A stretch of DNA of 64,000 nt from Streptococcus parasanguinis (GCF_032163505.1 NZ_CP134147.1:1082501-1146500); one strand, 5' to 3'. Counted from the first letter of the stretch, positions 46,738 to 55,355 are shown. A program made the numbers and translations. Notes: generated by a model not told the origin, from the letters alone.

Positions 46738-46873
46738 AGCTCCACCTCCATGAACTCCTTGCATTTATCTTAGACCTTTTTCCTCAAAAAGTAAAGGAAT
46801 ACCCGATGAAATTTTAAGCGAAAATCCGATTTAGATCAAATTCATCTTTTTTCACATTTCTCAGGGATTTCTA

Positions 46874-46902
46874 TTTACTTTTTCGATTTAATTCATTATA
46901 AT
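46874..46902 (+). promoter_or_regulatory. Promoter of the S24-type regulator operon
   Basis: TATAAT at 46897-46902 with a weak -35 (TTTACT) 17 bases upstream. It is about 30 bases before the start codon. Confidence 0.5.
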
Positions 46903-46932
46903 AGTAAGGGTAAATACAAGGAGGTGAGTACG

Positions 46933-47688
46933 TTGGCCAGAGGTCGTGGAAAAGCAAGCCCTCAAGACAAAGAGGCATTACGGATTATATCGGAAAAAAT
47001 CAGAGAATTACTGAAAGAACAAGGAAAAAAGCAGATCGAATTATCTCGTATTACTGGAATCCCTGCAAGTACCCTGACTGGATATGTAAAAGGAACTTCT
47101 CTTCCCGTTCCTGAAAATTTAGAGAAGATTGCAGCCTTTTTCCAAGTAGCAGTTGCTGATATTGACCCACGATTACGCAATGATTTTGTAGTCATTGATT
47201 CAGAGATTGAACGATTGTATAAACAGCTCGATGAAGGAAATCAAGAAAATCTTCTTTCTTACGGAAAGAGTCTCTTGACCCATCAGAAAGAAAGACAGAA
47301 AATTGAAAAGCAATACCACTCTTATTCTGTCTATGATTCTTTTGCAGCTTATCAAAATCAGAAACAAGCGGATATCGTCTGGTTTGATCAAAAGATTTCT
47401 TACGATTTGGCTTTTTGGATTCATACGGATTCCCTCGAGCCTAAATACGAAAAAGGGGCTGTTGTGTTAATCAAGCAAACCTATTATGATCAGGCAGGGG
47501 CTATTTATGCCATTGATTTTGATGGACAAACTTTGATCAAACGTGTCTTTCGTGAGGCCAACGGTATTCGACTGGTTTCCCTCAATAAGAAATATAGTGA
47601 TCAAATCATTCCACTAGATGAGGAACCTGGTGTGATTGGAAAAGTGATTGATGGCTTTGTGCCTCTTGATTTGGAGGAAATCAAATGA
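46933..47688 (+). CDS. XRE/S24 (LexA/HdiR-like) transcriptional repressor
   Basis: A 251-residue DNA-binding protein. The XRE helix-turn-helix spans about residues 17-70 (KQIELSRITGIPASTLTGYV). The C-terminal S24 peptidase-like domain (about 150-245) has a Ser in HTDSLEPKYEKG (about 167) and a Lys in TLIKRVF (about 203), the dyad of self-cleaving LexA/HdiR repressors. The linker lacks the usual Ala-Gly cleavage pair (AAYQNQ at the place expected). I take the TTG at 46933, 8 bases after AAGGAGG; the GTG at 46924 overlaps that site. It may repress its own operon with the next two genes, with which it overlaps. Confidence 0.82.
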   Translation: MARGRGKASPQDKEALRIISEKIRELLKEQGKKQIELSRITGIPASTLTGYVKGTSLPVPENLEKIAAFFQVAVADIDPRLRNDFVVIDSEIERLYKQLDEGNQENLLSYGKSLLTHQKERQKIEKQYHSYSVYDSFAAYQNQKQADIVWFDQKISYDLAFWIHTDSLEPKYEKGAVVLIKQTYYDQAGAIYAIDFDGQTLIKRVFREANGIRLVSLNKKYSDQIIPLDEEPGVIGKVIDGFVPLDLEEIK

Positions 47689-48506
47689 TTAAATTAATTG
47701 CGATTGACTTGGATGGAACTCTTTTGCATGAGGATAAGACTCTCTCTAAAGGCAATATTGAAGCTCTTCACCGGGCCCATGAAGCCGGCTATGACATTGT
47801 GATCTGTACTGGTCGCCCCTTAGCGGGGGTCCGTCCTATCTTTGAAGAGATTGGTCTTCCAGATGGTAACTACTATATGATTATCAATAACGGGTGTACA
47901 ACCTTGTCGACTAAGAATTGGGAAATCATTGGCAAGGAAGAGTTGAGCCTTGAGGATATGCACCGCTTGCATGTTTTGACGGAAGATACAGATGTCCAGC
48001 TAACCTTATTTGACATGGATCACTACTTAGTAGTCGCACCTGAAGCCAGTGAACTTGTCACGATGGATGCGGGTATTGTTAATAGTAAACCGACACCTGT
48101 CTCTGAAGAGGATCTGCCCAACCTTGTTCCTATTTTTCAAGCCATGTATGTAGGAGATCCTTCTGCTATCGATGACTTCCAAGCTCAGAACGAGGCTGCA
48201 TTAGAGGCCGATTTTAACACTGTTCGTTCACAGGATATCCTGTTTGAAATCCTGCCAAAAGGCGCGAGCAAGGCTTCTGCTCTTCAAGCATTAAGCCAAA
48301 CATTAGGCTACAGGAGAGACCAGGTCATGGCTCTTGGAGATGCCAATAATGACCTTGAAATGCTACGTTTTGCTGGTTACAGCGTCGCTATGGGAAATGG
48401 CAATGCTGCTGTCAAGGAAATCGCAGACTTCATCACCCTGACCAATGATGAGGATGGCGTGGCCCATGCTATTCACAAATTAATTGAAACTGAAAAAGGA
48501 GAATGA
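47685..48506 (+). CDS. Cof-type HAD phosphatase
   Basis: A 273-residue HAD-IIB (Cof) hydrolase with motif [12 protein letters not shown], motif II ICTGRP, a C2B cap (about 85-190) and motif [26 protein letters not shown]. Family members act on sugar phosphates or flavin/pyridoxal phosphates. The start overlaps the repressor stop by 4 bases, and the stop overlaps the pepT region (TGATCATG), so the three genes are coupled. Confidence 0.88.
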   Translation: MIKLIAIDLDGTLLHEDKTLSKGNIEALHRAHEAGYDIVICTGRPLAGVRPIFEEIGLPDGNYYMIINNGCTTLSTKNWEIIGKEELSLEDMHRLHVLTEDTDVQLTLFDMDHYLVVAPEASELVTMDAGIVNSKPTPVSEEDLPNLVPIFQAMYVGDPSAIDDFQAQNEAALEADFNTVRSQDILFEILPKGASKASALQALSQTLGYRRDQVMALGDANNDLEMLRFAGYSVAMGNGNAAVKEIADFITLTNDEDGVAHAIHKLIETEKGE

Positions 48507-48508
48507 TC

Positions 48509-49729
48509 ATGAAATACCAAAATTTGTTGGACCGATTTATTACCTATGTAAAGGTTAACACACGTTCAGACGAAAATTCTACAACCACTCCAAGTACCCA
48601 ATCACAAGTTGATTTTGCAACAAACGTCTTAATCCCTGAGATGAAACGCGTGGGTCTTCAAAACGTCTACTATTTACCAAACGGCTATGCTATTGGAACA
48701 CTTCCAGCCAATGATCCAAGCTTTACACGCAAGATTGGATTTATCTCTCACATGGATACCGCTGACTTCAATGCCGAAAATGTCAATCCACAAATTGTTG
48801 AGAATTATGATGGCGGTGTCATTACCCTTGGTGACTCTGGTTTCACACTCGATCCAGCTGATTTTGCTCATTTGAACAACTACAAGGGACAAACCTTGAT
48901 CACAACGGATGGTACTACTCTTCTGGGTGCAGACGATAAGTCAGGTATCGCTGAAATCATGACAGCTATTGAATACCTGACAGCTCATCCTGAAATCAAA
49001 CATGGAGAAATCCGTGTCGGCTTTGGTCCAGATGAAGAAATCGGAGTCGGTGCAGATCAATTTGATGCAGAGGATTTTGATGTAGACTTTGCCTATACTG
49101 TTGATGGTGGTCCTCTCGGAGAGCTTCAATACGAAACCTTCTCAGCAGCTGGGGCTGAAATCACCTTCAAAGGACGCAATGTCCACCCAGGTACAGCCAA
49201 AGGTCAAATGATCAACGCTCTTCAATTGGCCATTGATTTCCATAACAAACTCCCTGAAGGAGCACGTCCAGAATTAACCGAAGGCTATGAAGGCTTCTAC
49301 CACTTGATGAACATCGATGGAACTGTCGAGGAAGCAAGTGCTAGCTATATCATTCGGGACTTTGAAACAGAAAGCTTTGAGAAACGCAAAGACCTTATGA
49401 AATCTATTGCCGATCAGATGAATGCGGAGCTCGGTAGCGAACGCGTTCTCCTCACCCTCAAAGATCAGTATTACAACATGAAGCAAGTGATTGAAAAAGA
49501 TATGACACCAATCACCCTTGCTAAGGAAGTCATGGAAGATCTTGGAATCACTCCAATCATTGAACCGATCCGCGGTGGTACAGATGGCTCTAAAATTTCC
49601 TTTATGGGGATTCCAACACCTAATATCTTTGCCGGTGGCGAAAACATGCATGGTCGCTTTGAATACGTAAGTCTCCAAACCATGGAACGCGCAGTTGATA
49701 CCATTATCGGTATTGTGACCAAAAAATAA
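48509..49729 (+). CDS. pepT: Peptidase T (tripeptide aminopeptidase)
   Basis: A 406-residue M20 zinc aminopeptidase that removes the N-terminal residue from tripeptides in the cytoplasm. Zinc ligands are visible at [25 protein letters not shown] and the EE of [11 protein letters not shown], with a later HPGTAKG and C-terminal [12 protein letters not shown] use the ATG at 48509; the one at 48503 is close and cannot be excluded. Length matches the family. Confidence 0.95.
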   Translation: MKYQNLLDRFITYVKVNTRSDENSTTTPSTQSQVDFATNVLIPEMKRVGLQNVYYLPNGYAIGTLPANDPSFTRKIGFISHMDTADFNAENVNPQIVENYDGGVITLGDSGFTLDPADFAHLNNYKGQTLITTDGTTLLGADDKSGIAEIMTAIEYLTAHPEIKHGEIRVGFGPDEEIGVGADQFDAEDFDVDFAYTVDGGPLGELQYETFSAAGAEITFKGRNVHPGTAKGQMINALQLAIDFHNKLPEGARPELTEGYEGFYHLMNIDGTVEEASASYIIRDFETESFEKRKDLMKSIADQMNAELGSERVLLTLKDQYYNMKQVIEKDMTPITLAKEVMEDLGITPIIEPIRGGTDGSKISFMGIPTPNIFAGGENMHGRFEYVSLQTMERAVDTIIGIVTKK

Positions 49730-49740
49730 GAAACAAAAAA

Positions 49741-49766
49741 GGATTCGGATTATACATCCAAATCCT
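49741..49766 (+). terminator. Terminator after pepT
   Basis: GGATTcGGAT pairs with ATCCaAATCC across a TATAC loop, flanked by A and T runs. It begins 12 bases past the pepT stop. Confidence 0.65.
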
Positions 49767-49810
49767 TTAAATATCATTGAGAATGTACCGAAACTTTCCG
49801 CTGTGAGAAA

Positions 49811-49895
49811 AGTGCTAGAAACACACTTGTTTCTAGCACTCGGGAGTTTTGAGACCTCAGGCTCAAAACTAAGTCATGGAACTTCTTCGAAGTTC
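49811..49895. repeat. Intergenic palindrome cluster (BOX-like element)
   Basis: Three stem-loops follow one another. The first (49811-49840) is a perfect 13-bp stem with a 4-base loop. The second (49845-49870) is a 9-bp stem AGTTTTGAG/CTCAAAACT. The third (49879-49895) is a 7-bp stem GAACTTC/GAAGTTC. The plan is like the modular BOX-type repeats of streptococci. There is no ORF here. It lies between the convergent 3' ends of pepT and the carB-like gene. That it recurs elsewhere is inferred; other copies are not in this window. Confidence 0.55.
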
Positions 49896-49951
49896 GCTGA
49901 CGTCCGTACTCACCTAAGGAAAGTTTTAAAATATAATTTTATTTTCAATCT

Positions 49952-49980
49952 AAGGATTCGGATTGATTGTCCGGATCCTT
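49952..49980 (-). terminator. Terminator of the pyr operon (after the carB-like gene)
   Basis: AAGGATTcGGA pairs with TCCgGATCCTT across a loop. On the minus strand it directly follows the stop of the carB-like gene, but the T run after it is poor. Confidence 0.5.
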
Positions 49981-51716
49981 TATTGTAGATTAGAAAGCTT
50001 GACAATATCTTTGACCTGATCAATGGTCTGAATCAGGTGAAGGCTTGTCTCATTAATAGGAAGATAATAGACTTTATCTGCCAAAGATTCTGTAAAAGGA
50101 CGATTCGTGAGTAAGATCACCTGTTGTCCTTTTTCTTTCAGCTCTTTCACTTGCTTTCTCACCTTTTGGTAAAAACGCTCATCACCGATTTCTAGATCAT
50201 CCACCAAGACACAAGCAGCGTCCAAACCTAACGATTCATTGGTTCCATTTTGGGTCAGATAATAGGCTGCTCCCTCTTTGACCTCATATAAACCAGCTGA
50301 TGGTTCAACTGGAAGAAAGGCTGGTTTGATTTCAGCTTCTACTACTTTTTCCATTTCTACAAGGTTGGCTAGAACCTGCAAATAAATCGGTGCTAATTTA
50401 CTTAAATCCAAGAGTTCCTCAAACTCAAAACCACGTTTCAAAGCCTCTAAGATATAGAAGAGCCGATGGGGCATATGACGAGCAATTTTCTGGATTAATT
50501 CATCATCGCTCATTTCCTCAGGAAGGATGGTCAGCAAGTTCTTGTCTTTAATGGTTTCTAGGGCTTGTTGATAAGCTTCATCGATTCTCTTCCCAAATCC
50601 ATAAACTGCCCCATAAGAGTGAATTTGGGTATTGAGGCGGGCATTTTTAGCAGCATCAGAAAAAATCGGGATCTTAAAGAAGATATAGTCCAAACTTGGT
50701 TCGTAAACAGCCTTTAGATCCTTTAATAAGGGGTGAGGCAAATGCTCGAGAGAGCGCCCTAATTGTAACTGAACTCCTTGCTCAAACAAGGAATAGCCCA
50801 AGCCCATAGAGGCCATCGAGATACTGTCTGAAGCAAATGGGTTAACTTCTAGGATATAAAAAGCATAGCTCGTCGGATCAAGAGCAAACTTGATCGAAAT
50901 GGCTCCTGTCAGCTTCAAATAGCGACTGATGTGGATCGCTGCTTCACGAAGATTTTGAAACTCTCGGTCAGTCAGGGTGACAGCTGGCATAAATTGATAA
51001 GAGTCACTAGAGTGGATCCCGACAGGATCAATGCTTTCAATAGAGGCCGCCAGGTAGTGATTGTCTTCGCGATCCCGCATGACGACAAAATCCAATTCCT
51101 TAAAGCCATAGGTCGAAAACTCTAGCAAACACTGCTGACTTGGAGAGACTGAAAGTCCCGTTTCCACTGCTTCGCACAGGTCATCTAGATTATGAGCAAT
51201 CTTTCGTCCCTGCCCTTGCTTACTCGCTACCGGCCAGATCATAATGGGAAATTGAATGCCTTCAGAAAACTCGATGGCTTCTCGAACAGAACCGATCAGG
51301 GCGGAAGCGGGTACCTGATAGCCCAACTCTTGAAAAAGGCGTCGTTGGTCCGCCTGCTGATAAAAGGTCCGGTAGCGTTGAAGACTCGGACCGACAATCA
51401 TGATCGATGCTTCTTTGAAAAATCCAGTTTCTTCCAATCGGAACAAGAGATTTAAAATCTGTTTATCCGCAAAAGCTAGGAGCAAGCGAGATCCAGTACA
51501 AGAAAGAAGAGTCGTCCTAAGAGCATCCAGCTTGAGCTTGCTGACCACAACCTGTTCTCCAGCTTCTTGTGTGATAGTATTTTCTTCGCCCAGATAAAGG
51601 ACAAGAGCATTCCCGTCCTTGGCATTGAGTTTTTGGGCTTCATTTACCGCAGCCAAGAGGCTAATATCCTGATAAGAATCTCCACATAGGAGAAGCAATT
51701 TCTGGTTTTGTTTCAT
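49980..51716 (-). CDS. Truncated, degenerate CarB-like protein (probable pseudoenzyme)
   Basis: A 578-residue protein in the carB position, about half the usual 1060. It aligns along its length with the first synthetase half of CarB: pre-ATP-grasp 1-115, ATP-grasp 120-335, then VYEPSLDYIFFKIP, GAVYGFGKRIDEAYQQALE, an oligomerisation region 400-460 and a remnant of the next pre-ATP-grasp domain (480-575). The second ATP-grasp and allosteric domain are absent. Active-site residues are altered: the RP at Arg169 (E. coli numbering) is W161-P, the glycine-rich loop is VASKQGQG, Asn236 is S228, Gln285 is K276, Arg303 is F294. R125, H235, E290 and N292 remain. No stop or frameshift interrupts it. 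Its ATG overlaps the carA-like stop (TAATG). Catalysis seems unlikely; function is unknown. Confidence 0.8.
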   Translation of the reverse strand: MKQNQKLLLLCGDSYQDISLLAAVNEAQKLNAKDGNALVLYLGEENTITQEAGEQVVVSKLKLDALRTTLLSCTGSRLLLAFADKQILNLLFRLEETGFFKEASIMIVGPSLQRYRTFYQQADQRRLFQELGYQVPASALIGSVREAIEFSEGIQFPIMIWPVASKQGQGRKIAHNLDDLCEAVETGLSVSPSQQCLLEFSTYGFKELDFVVMRDREDNHYLAASIESIDPVGIHSSDSYQFMPAVTLTDREFQNLREAAIHISRYLKLTGAISIKFALDPTSYAFYILEVNPFASDSISMASMGLGYSLFEQGVQLQLGRSLEHLPHPLLKDLKAVYEPSLDYIFFKIPIFSDAAKNARLNTQIHSYGAVYGFGKRIDEAYQQALETIKDKNLLTILPEEMSDDELIQKIARHMPHRLFYILEALKRGFEFEELLDLSKLAPIYLQVLANLVEMEKVVEAEIKPAFLPVEPSAGLYEVKEGAAYYLTQNGTNESLGLDAACVLVDDLEIGDERFYQKVRKQVKELKEKGQQVILLTNRPFTESLADKVYYLPINETSLHLIQTIDQVKDIVKLSNLQ

Positions 51717-52807
51717 TATTCCTTCTCCCTTCTACTTTCGTGAATTTTGGCATCAATCAACTCTAAAAATTCATCGTAAAAATAGAGATTTTCCCTTGGC
51801 CCTGGACTAGCATCCACTTGGAATTGAACCCCTAAAATCGGTTGGTAACGATGGCGAAAAGCTTCGATACTATGGTCATTGACGTTTTCATGCGTGACCA
51901 ATAAATCATGGGGTAGGCTATCGCGTGCGATGCTATACAAGTGATTTTGACTCGTTATCTCGATTTTTCCTGTCGCAATTTCACGAACAGGAATATTTAA
52001 TCCGAAGTGTCCAACTTCCATAGGAGCTAGCTCCGCTCCATAAGCTTGAGCCAGTACCTGTGCTCCCAAGCCCATGCCCCAGATCGGAATCTGACCATTG
52101 AGCTTTTTGATCAAGCGACAGAGTTTTTTCACCTGATGGGGATCGCCAGGCCCACTAGATAAAATAACGCCATCGGGCTGCTGTTCCATCAGTTCATCAT
52201 AAGAGATATCATAGGGATAGACCGTGACATTACAGTCCCTTTGACTCAGCTGGCGCAAGACAGAGTGCTTGACCCCTAGATCGATCAAGGCAATACTCTT
52301 TCCAAAACCTGGTACAGCATAGGCCGTTTTTGTCGAGACTTGACGCACTTGGTCTTTGGGAAGCACTGTCGCTCGCAACTGATCCAGGATATGCTCGATC
52401 GAATCCCCCTTGTTAATGACAGTCGCCTTCATCCGTCCATACTTGCGGACAATTTTTGCCACCTGTCTCGTATCAATCCCTACAATACCAGGGATTTTTT
52501 TTCGCTTCAAGAATTCATCCAAGGTCATCTGTTGTCGCCAATTACTCGGCATCTCCACCAGATGCTGAACGACTACTGCCAAACATGTCGGCGTAATCGA
52601 TTCAGAATCATCCCGATTGATCCCTATTGCGCCAATAACTGGAAAGGTAAAGGAGAGGATCTGGCCACTAAAAGCCTGATCCGTAATCAATTCTTGATGG
52701 CCTGTCATGGCAGTCGTAAAGACCAATTCACCAGTCACATATAAGTCTGCACCAAAGGCTTCTCCTTCAAATACAGTCCCATCCTCTAGGACCAATAATC
52801 GTTTCAT
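51716..52807 (-). CDS. CarA-like protein lacking catalytic residues (probable pseudoenzyme)
   Basis: A 363-residue full-length homologue of the small (glutaminase) subunit of carbamoyl-phosphate synthase. The N-terminal half is well conserved (TMTGHQELITDQ, GINRDDSES, KIPGIVGIDTR). The class I glutaminase domain is broken: the nucleophile elbow G-x-C-x-G-H-Q reads GMGLGAQ, so Cys is Met245 and the following His is Ala249. The catalytic His is Gln330 (VQFQVDASPGP), with Val and Asp in place of Pro and Glu. Such a protein should not hydrolyse glutamine. It is the third gene of the pyr operon, 125 bases after pyrB, and overlaps the carB-like ATG. Confidence 0.85.
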   Translation of the reverse strand: MKRLLVLEDGTVFEGEAFGADLYVTGELVFTTAMTGHQELITDQAFSGQILSFTFPVIGAIGINRDDSESITPTCLAVVVQHLVEMPSNWRQQMTLDEFLKRKKIPGIVGIDTRQVAKIVRKYGRMKATVINKGDSIEHILDQLRATVLPKDQVRQVSTKTAYAVPGFGKSIALIDLGVKHSVLRQLSQRDCNVTVYPYDISYDELMEQQPDGVILSSGPGDPHQVKKLCRLIKKLNGQIPIWGMGLGAQVLAQAYGAELAPMEVGHFGLNIPVREIATGKIEITSQNHLYSIARDSLPHDLLVTHENVNDHSIEAFRHRYQPILGVQFQVDASPGPRENLYFYDEFLELIDAKIHESRREKE

Positions 52808-52861
52808 CGAACCCCTCCCTTCTTTTTACACTAATCCAATTTTATCATAGTTCCTCAAAAA

Positions 52862-52914
52862 AAGGAAAGTCAGATTCCATGTAGCTGTCTACTCTGTCCT
52901 CTTCCTTTCCTTTC
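52862..52914 (-). terminator. Possible intergenic terminator between pyrB and the carA-like gene
   Basis: On the minus strand AAAGGAAAG pairs with CTTTCCTTT across a 35-base loop and is followed by TTTTGAGG. The stem is long but the loop is large, so it could also be a processing site. If it terminates, the car-like genes would be expressed less than pyrRB. Confidence 0.4.
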
Positions 52915-52932
52915 AATGAATTGTCAGTTATC

Positions 52933-53856
52933 TTATTTTGCACCGCGACCTTTAAGGACGGCTTCAATGATGGCCATACGGACAAAGACACCGTTGGTCA
53001 TTTGTTCTACGATGCGTGATTTAGGAGCTTCTACCAAGTGGTCCGCAATTTCAACGTCACGGTTGACTGGTGCTGGGTGCATCAAGATCGCTGTATCTTT
53101 CATACGGTCATAACGTTCTTGAGTCAAACCATGAAGACGGTGGTAGTTTTCTTTAGAGAAGAGTGATTCGTAATCATGACGTTCGTGTTGCACACGCAAG
53201 AACATCATCACATCTACTTCTTCAATGACTTCATCGATAGTGACGAAGGTTCCATAGTCTTCAAATTCCGCACTTCTCCATTCGTCTGGACCTGCAAAGT
53301 AGAGGGTTGCTCCCAAACGTTTCAAGATTTGCATATTTGATTTTGCCACACGTGAGTGATCCAAGTCCCCAGCGATACAAACTTTCAAGCCATCAAAGTG
53401 ACCGAATTCTTGGTAGATGGTCATCAAATCAAGCAAGCTTTGGCTTGGGTGTTGACCTGAACCGTCCCCACCGTTGACGATAGAGGCTGTGATCGTTGGG
53501 CTTTCAACCAATTCTTTGTAGTAGTCCACTTCAGGGTGACGGATGACGCAGACATCTACACCAAGAGCTGACATGGTCAAGATGGTATCGTAAAGTGTTT
53601 CCCCTTTGTTCACAGAACTTGTCTTCACATCAAAGTCAAGGAGATCACATCCCAATTTCAACTCTGCCACTTCAAAGGCTTTGTGGGTACGAGTTGAAGG
53701 TTCAAAGAAAAGGTTTGAGATGATGTGTTGGTCTTCGTAGGTTGCTTTAGCTCCGTTTTTGAACTCAATCCCACGTTTGATCAATGCCATTACTTCTTCA
53801 TTGGTAAGAGTTTCCATTGAGACAAGGTTTTTAAGAGCGATTTGATTTTCAGACAT
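52933..53856 (-). CDS. pyrB: Aspartate carbamoyltransferase catalytic subunit
   Basis: A 307-residue enzyme that condenses carbamoyl phosphate with aspartate, the committed step of pyrimidine synthesis. The carbamoyl phosphate loop [13 protein letters not shown] and the [14 protein letters not shown] motif are intact, and the 240s-loop region includes [12 protein letters not shown]. The start is the ATG at 53856 ([12 protein letters not shown]); the longer frame is unsupported. It lies downstream of pyrR with a 46-base spacer. It appears fully functional, unlike its two downstream neighbours. Confidence 0.96.
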   Translation of the reverse strand: MSENQIALKNLVSMETLTNEEVMALIKRGIEFKNGAKATYEDQHIISNLFFEPSTRTHKAFEVAELKLGCDLLDFDVKTSSVNKGETLYDTILTMSALGVDVCVIRHPEVDYYKELVESPTITASIVNGGDGSGQHPSQSLLDLMTIYQEFGHFDGLKVCIAGDLDHSRVAKSNMQILKRLGATLYFAGPDEWRSAEFEDYGTFVTIDEVIEEVDVMMFLRVQHERHDYESLFSKENYHRLHGLTQERYDRMKDTAILMHPAPVNRDVEIADHLVEAPKSRIVEQMTNGVFVRMAIIEAVLKGRGAK

Positions 53857-53902
53857 GTTGATTCTCCTTTTATAATGTGAATGCAAATAGTTTACAATTT
53901 GT

Positions 53903-54421
53903 TTAAGCTTCTTTGATGAGGACGCGGTCTTGACCGTCTAGCTCCACCATCTCGACAATGATTTCCTCTGACTTACTTGTCGGGATATTTTTCCCAACAA
54001 AGTCCGGACGAATCGGCAACTCCCGATGCCCACGGTCGACGAGAACCGCAAGACTCACTCGAGCAGGACGACCGTGACTGACCAGATTGTCAATGGCAGC
54101 GCGAATCGTGCGACCTGTATAGAGGACATCATCGATCAAAATGACTTCTCTATGAGCGATATCAACTGGTAAGACCGTCGTATCCTCAGTCGCCTTCATG
54201 TCATCTCGGAAAGGCTTGGTATCTAGTTCTGCTACAGGGACATCGATTTGTTCCAGCTGAGAGAGGCGTTCTTGGATCCGGCGAGCGATGTAAACACCAC
54301 GCGTCTTGATCCCCACCAGCACAATCTGGCTCAAATCTTTGTTTCGTTCAATGATTTCGTAGGTGATCCGGGTAATGGCCCGTTTCATCGTCAAATCATC
54401 AACGACTTCTTTGGTTTTCAT
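53903..54421 (-). CDS. pyrR: PyrR, pyrimidine operon attenuator / uracil phosphoribosyltransferase
   Basis: A 172-residue PRTase-fold regulator that binds pyr mRNA in the presence of UMP and promotes termination. The PRPP loop is [17 protein letters not shown] and the RNA-binding region is [12 protein letters not shown]. It is the first gene of pyrR-pyrB-car-like and has its attenuator just upstream, so it autoregulates. Confidence 0.96.
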   Translation of the reverse strand: MKTKEVVDDLTMKRAITRITYEIIERNKDLSQIVLVGIKTRGVYIARRIQERLSQLEQIDVPVAELDTKPFRDDMKATEDTTVLPVDIAHREVILIDDVLYTGRTIRAAIDNLVSHGRPARVSLAVLVDRGHRELPIRPDFVGKNIPTSKSEEIIVEMVELDGQDRVLIKEA

Positions 54422-54579
54422 TCAGTCCTCCTTAGTTGTAAAAGAAAAACCTCCTTTTTCAAGGAGGTTCAGCAAATGGATGGTCTAAGAGGATAGAGTC
54501 TCGCTCTATGGTCCTAGCCATTGTTTTTCACAGTCTCCTTGCCTGCCTCACGGGACAGGATTAAAGGATTTATTTAATT
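54422..54579 (-). promoter_or_regulatory. pyr leader with PyrR-binding site and attenuator terminator
   Basis: The minus-strand leader starts with a PyrR anti-antiterminator segment (TCCTGTCCCGTGAGGCAGG, about 54537-54561), continues with an antiterminator stretch containing GGCTAGGACC and AGAGGATAG elements, and ends with a rho-independent terminator AACCTCCTTgaaaAAGGAGGTT (54448-54469) plus TTTTTC. This is the standard PyrR attenuation design of Gram-positives. Confidence 0.85.
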
Positions 54580-54585
54580 GAGATA

Positions 54586-54614
54586 ACTATATCACAGTTT
54601 CAAACGACATGCAA
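54586..54614 (-). promoter_or_regulatory. Promoter of the pyr operon
   Basis: On the minus strand -35 TTGCAT and -10 TATAGT are spaced by 17 bases, placing the start near 54579 right before the PyrR leader. Confidence 0.6.
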
Positions 54615-54680
54615 GAAAAAACTCAACATTTTTCAAAAAAATTTAAAAATATTTCTTTTCGTCCGAATAACGTTCGGCTT

Positions 54681-55319
54681 TTACTCAGAAACAGCCGATT
54701 TTCGCTTGATATTTTTGATCCCATAGAGCACATAGCCAGCCAAGAGATAGGCGATAAAAATGATCACCACCCATTTGCCAACAAAGGCCCAGCCGTATTT
54801 ATTAACATTGATAAAGAAATAGGCAAAGGGACTATCTTTTGCACCTGGAATTGGCCACTTCAAGACCAATCCATTGAGAAGGGCAAAGAGCATGTAAGCC
54901 AGGGGAATCGAGGTCCAAAGGAAGGGATCGAGCTTACGGTATTGCTTGGCTTTATCAATCACTAGAGTATCAAAGAAGAACATCAAAGGAACGATGTAAT
55001 GACAGAGGAAGTTTTCCAAACGATAAAACTTCTCTGGTGTCGCAATAGGCGCCAACATAAAGTGGTAGATGACACAGGTGATCATAATGGACATGGTAAC
55101 TGCGCCTTTCATACGAAGGTAGCCCTGAGTCTGGGTCGAACGACCTCGAACCATGCGCCAAACCATGTCTCCCATAAAGAACATGACCAACATGTTAGAT
55201 AAAATGGTGTAATAGAGCATCATGCCAAAGCCACCATGCTTGGTCAGTTGCAGATAAACACCGAGTACACTTAAGATAAACAATAGAAAACGATAGCTAA
55301 ATAATAGTTTGAATTTCAT
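54681..55319 (-). CDS. Pr6Pr/FAR-17a-like six-helix membrane protein
   Basis: A 212-residue protein with six predicted transmembrane helices and a conserved ILSNMLVMFFMGD segment in helix 2, plus a HxxxP-type C-terminal third (KYGWAFVGKWVVIIFIAYLL). This fits the Pr6Pr family, which has no established bacterial function. There are charged residues between helices 2 and 3 (MRLxGAVTM-like). It is a single gene between pyrR and the PhnA-like gene. The name is from pattern memory and moderately sure. Confidence 0.6.
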   Translation of the reverse strand: MKFKLLFSYRFLLFILSVLGVYLQLTKHGGFGMMLYYTILSNMLVMFFMGDMVWRMVRGRSTQTQGYLRMKGAVTMSIMITCVIYHFMLAPIATPEKFYRLENFLCHYIVPLMFFFDTLVIDKAKQYRKLDPFLWTSIPLAYMLFALLNGLVLKWPIPGAKDSPFAYFFINVNKYGWAFVGKWVVIIFIAYLLAGYVLYGIKNIKRKSAVSE

Positions 55320-55337
55320 AGTATCCTCCTGAAAGAA

Positions 55338-55355
55338 AAGGGGCTAGGCCCTTCT
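55338..55355 (-). terminator. Terminator after the PhnA-like gene
   Basis: On the minus strand AAGGGCCTAGCCCCTT is followed by TTCTTTC, 9 bases past the stop. Confidence 0.65.

Noticed and set aside
49980..51716. Explaining the short carB as a frameshift followed by a second ORF with the remaining half
   Set aside because: The only DNA downstream is 250 bases of palindromes and terminators before pepT; no second CarB half is present in any frame.
51716..52807. A normal carA annotation by overall similarity
   Set aside because: Overall similarity is high but the Cys and His of the glutaminase site are replaced, so the standard functional name would mislead.
54681..55319. Plus-strand ORF 54609-54965 opposite the Pr6Pr gene
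   Set aside because: It is antisense to a well-formed membrane protein gene and lacks a ribosome-binding site.
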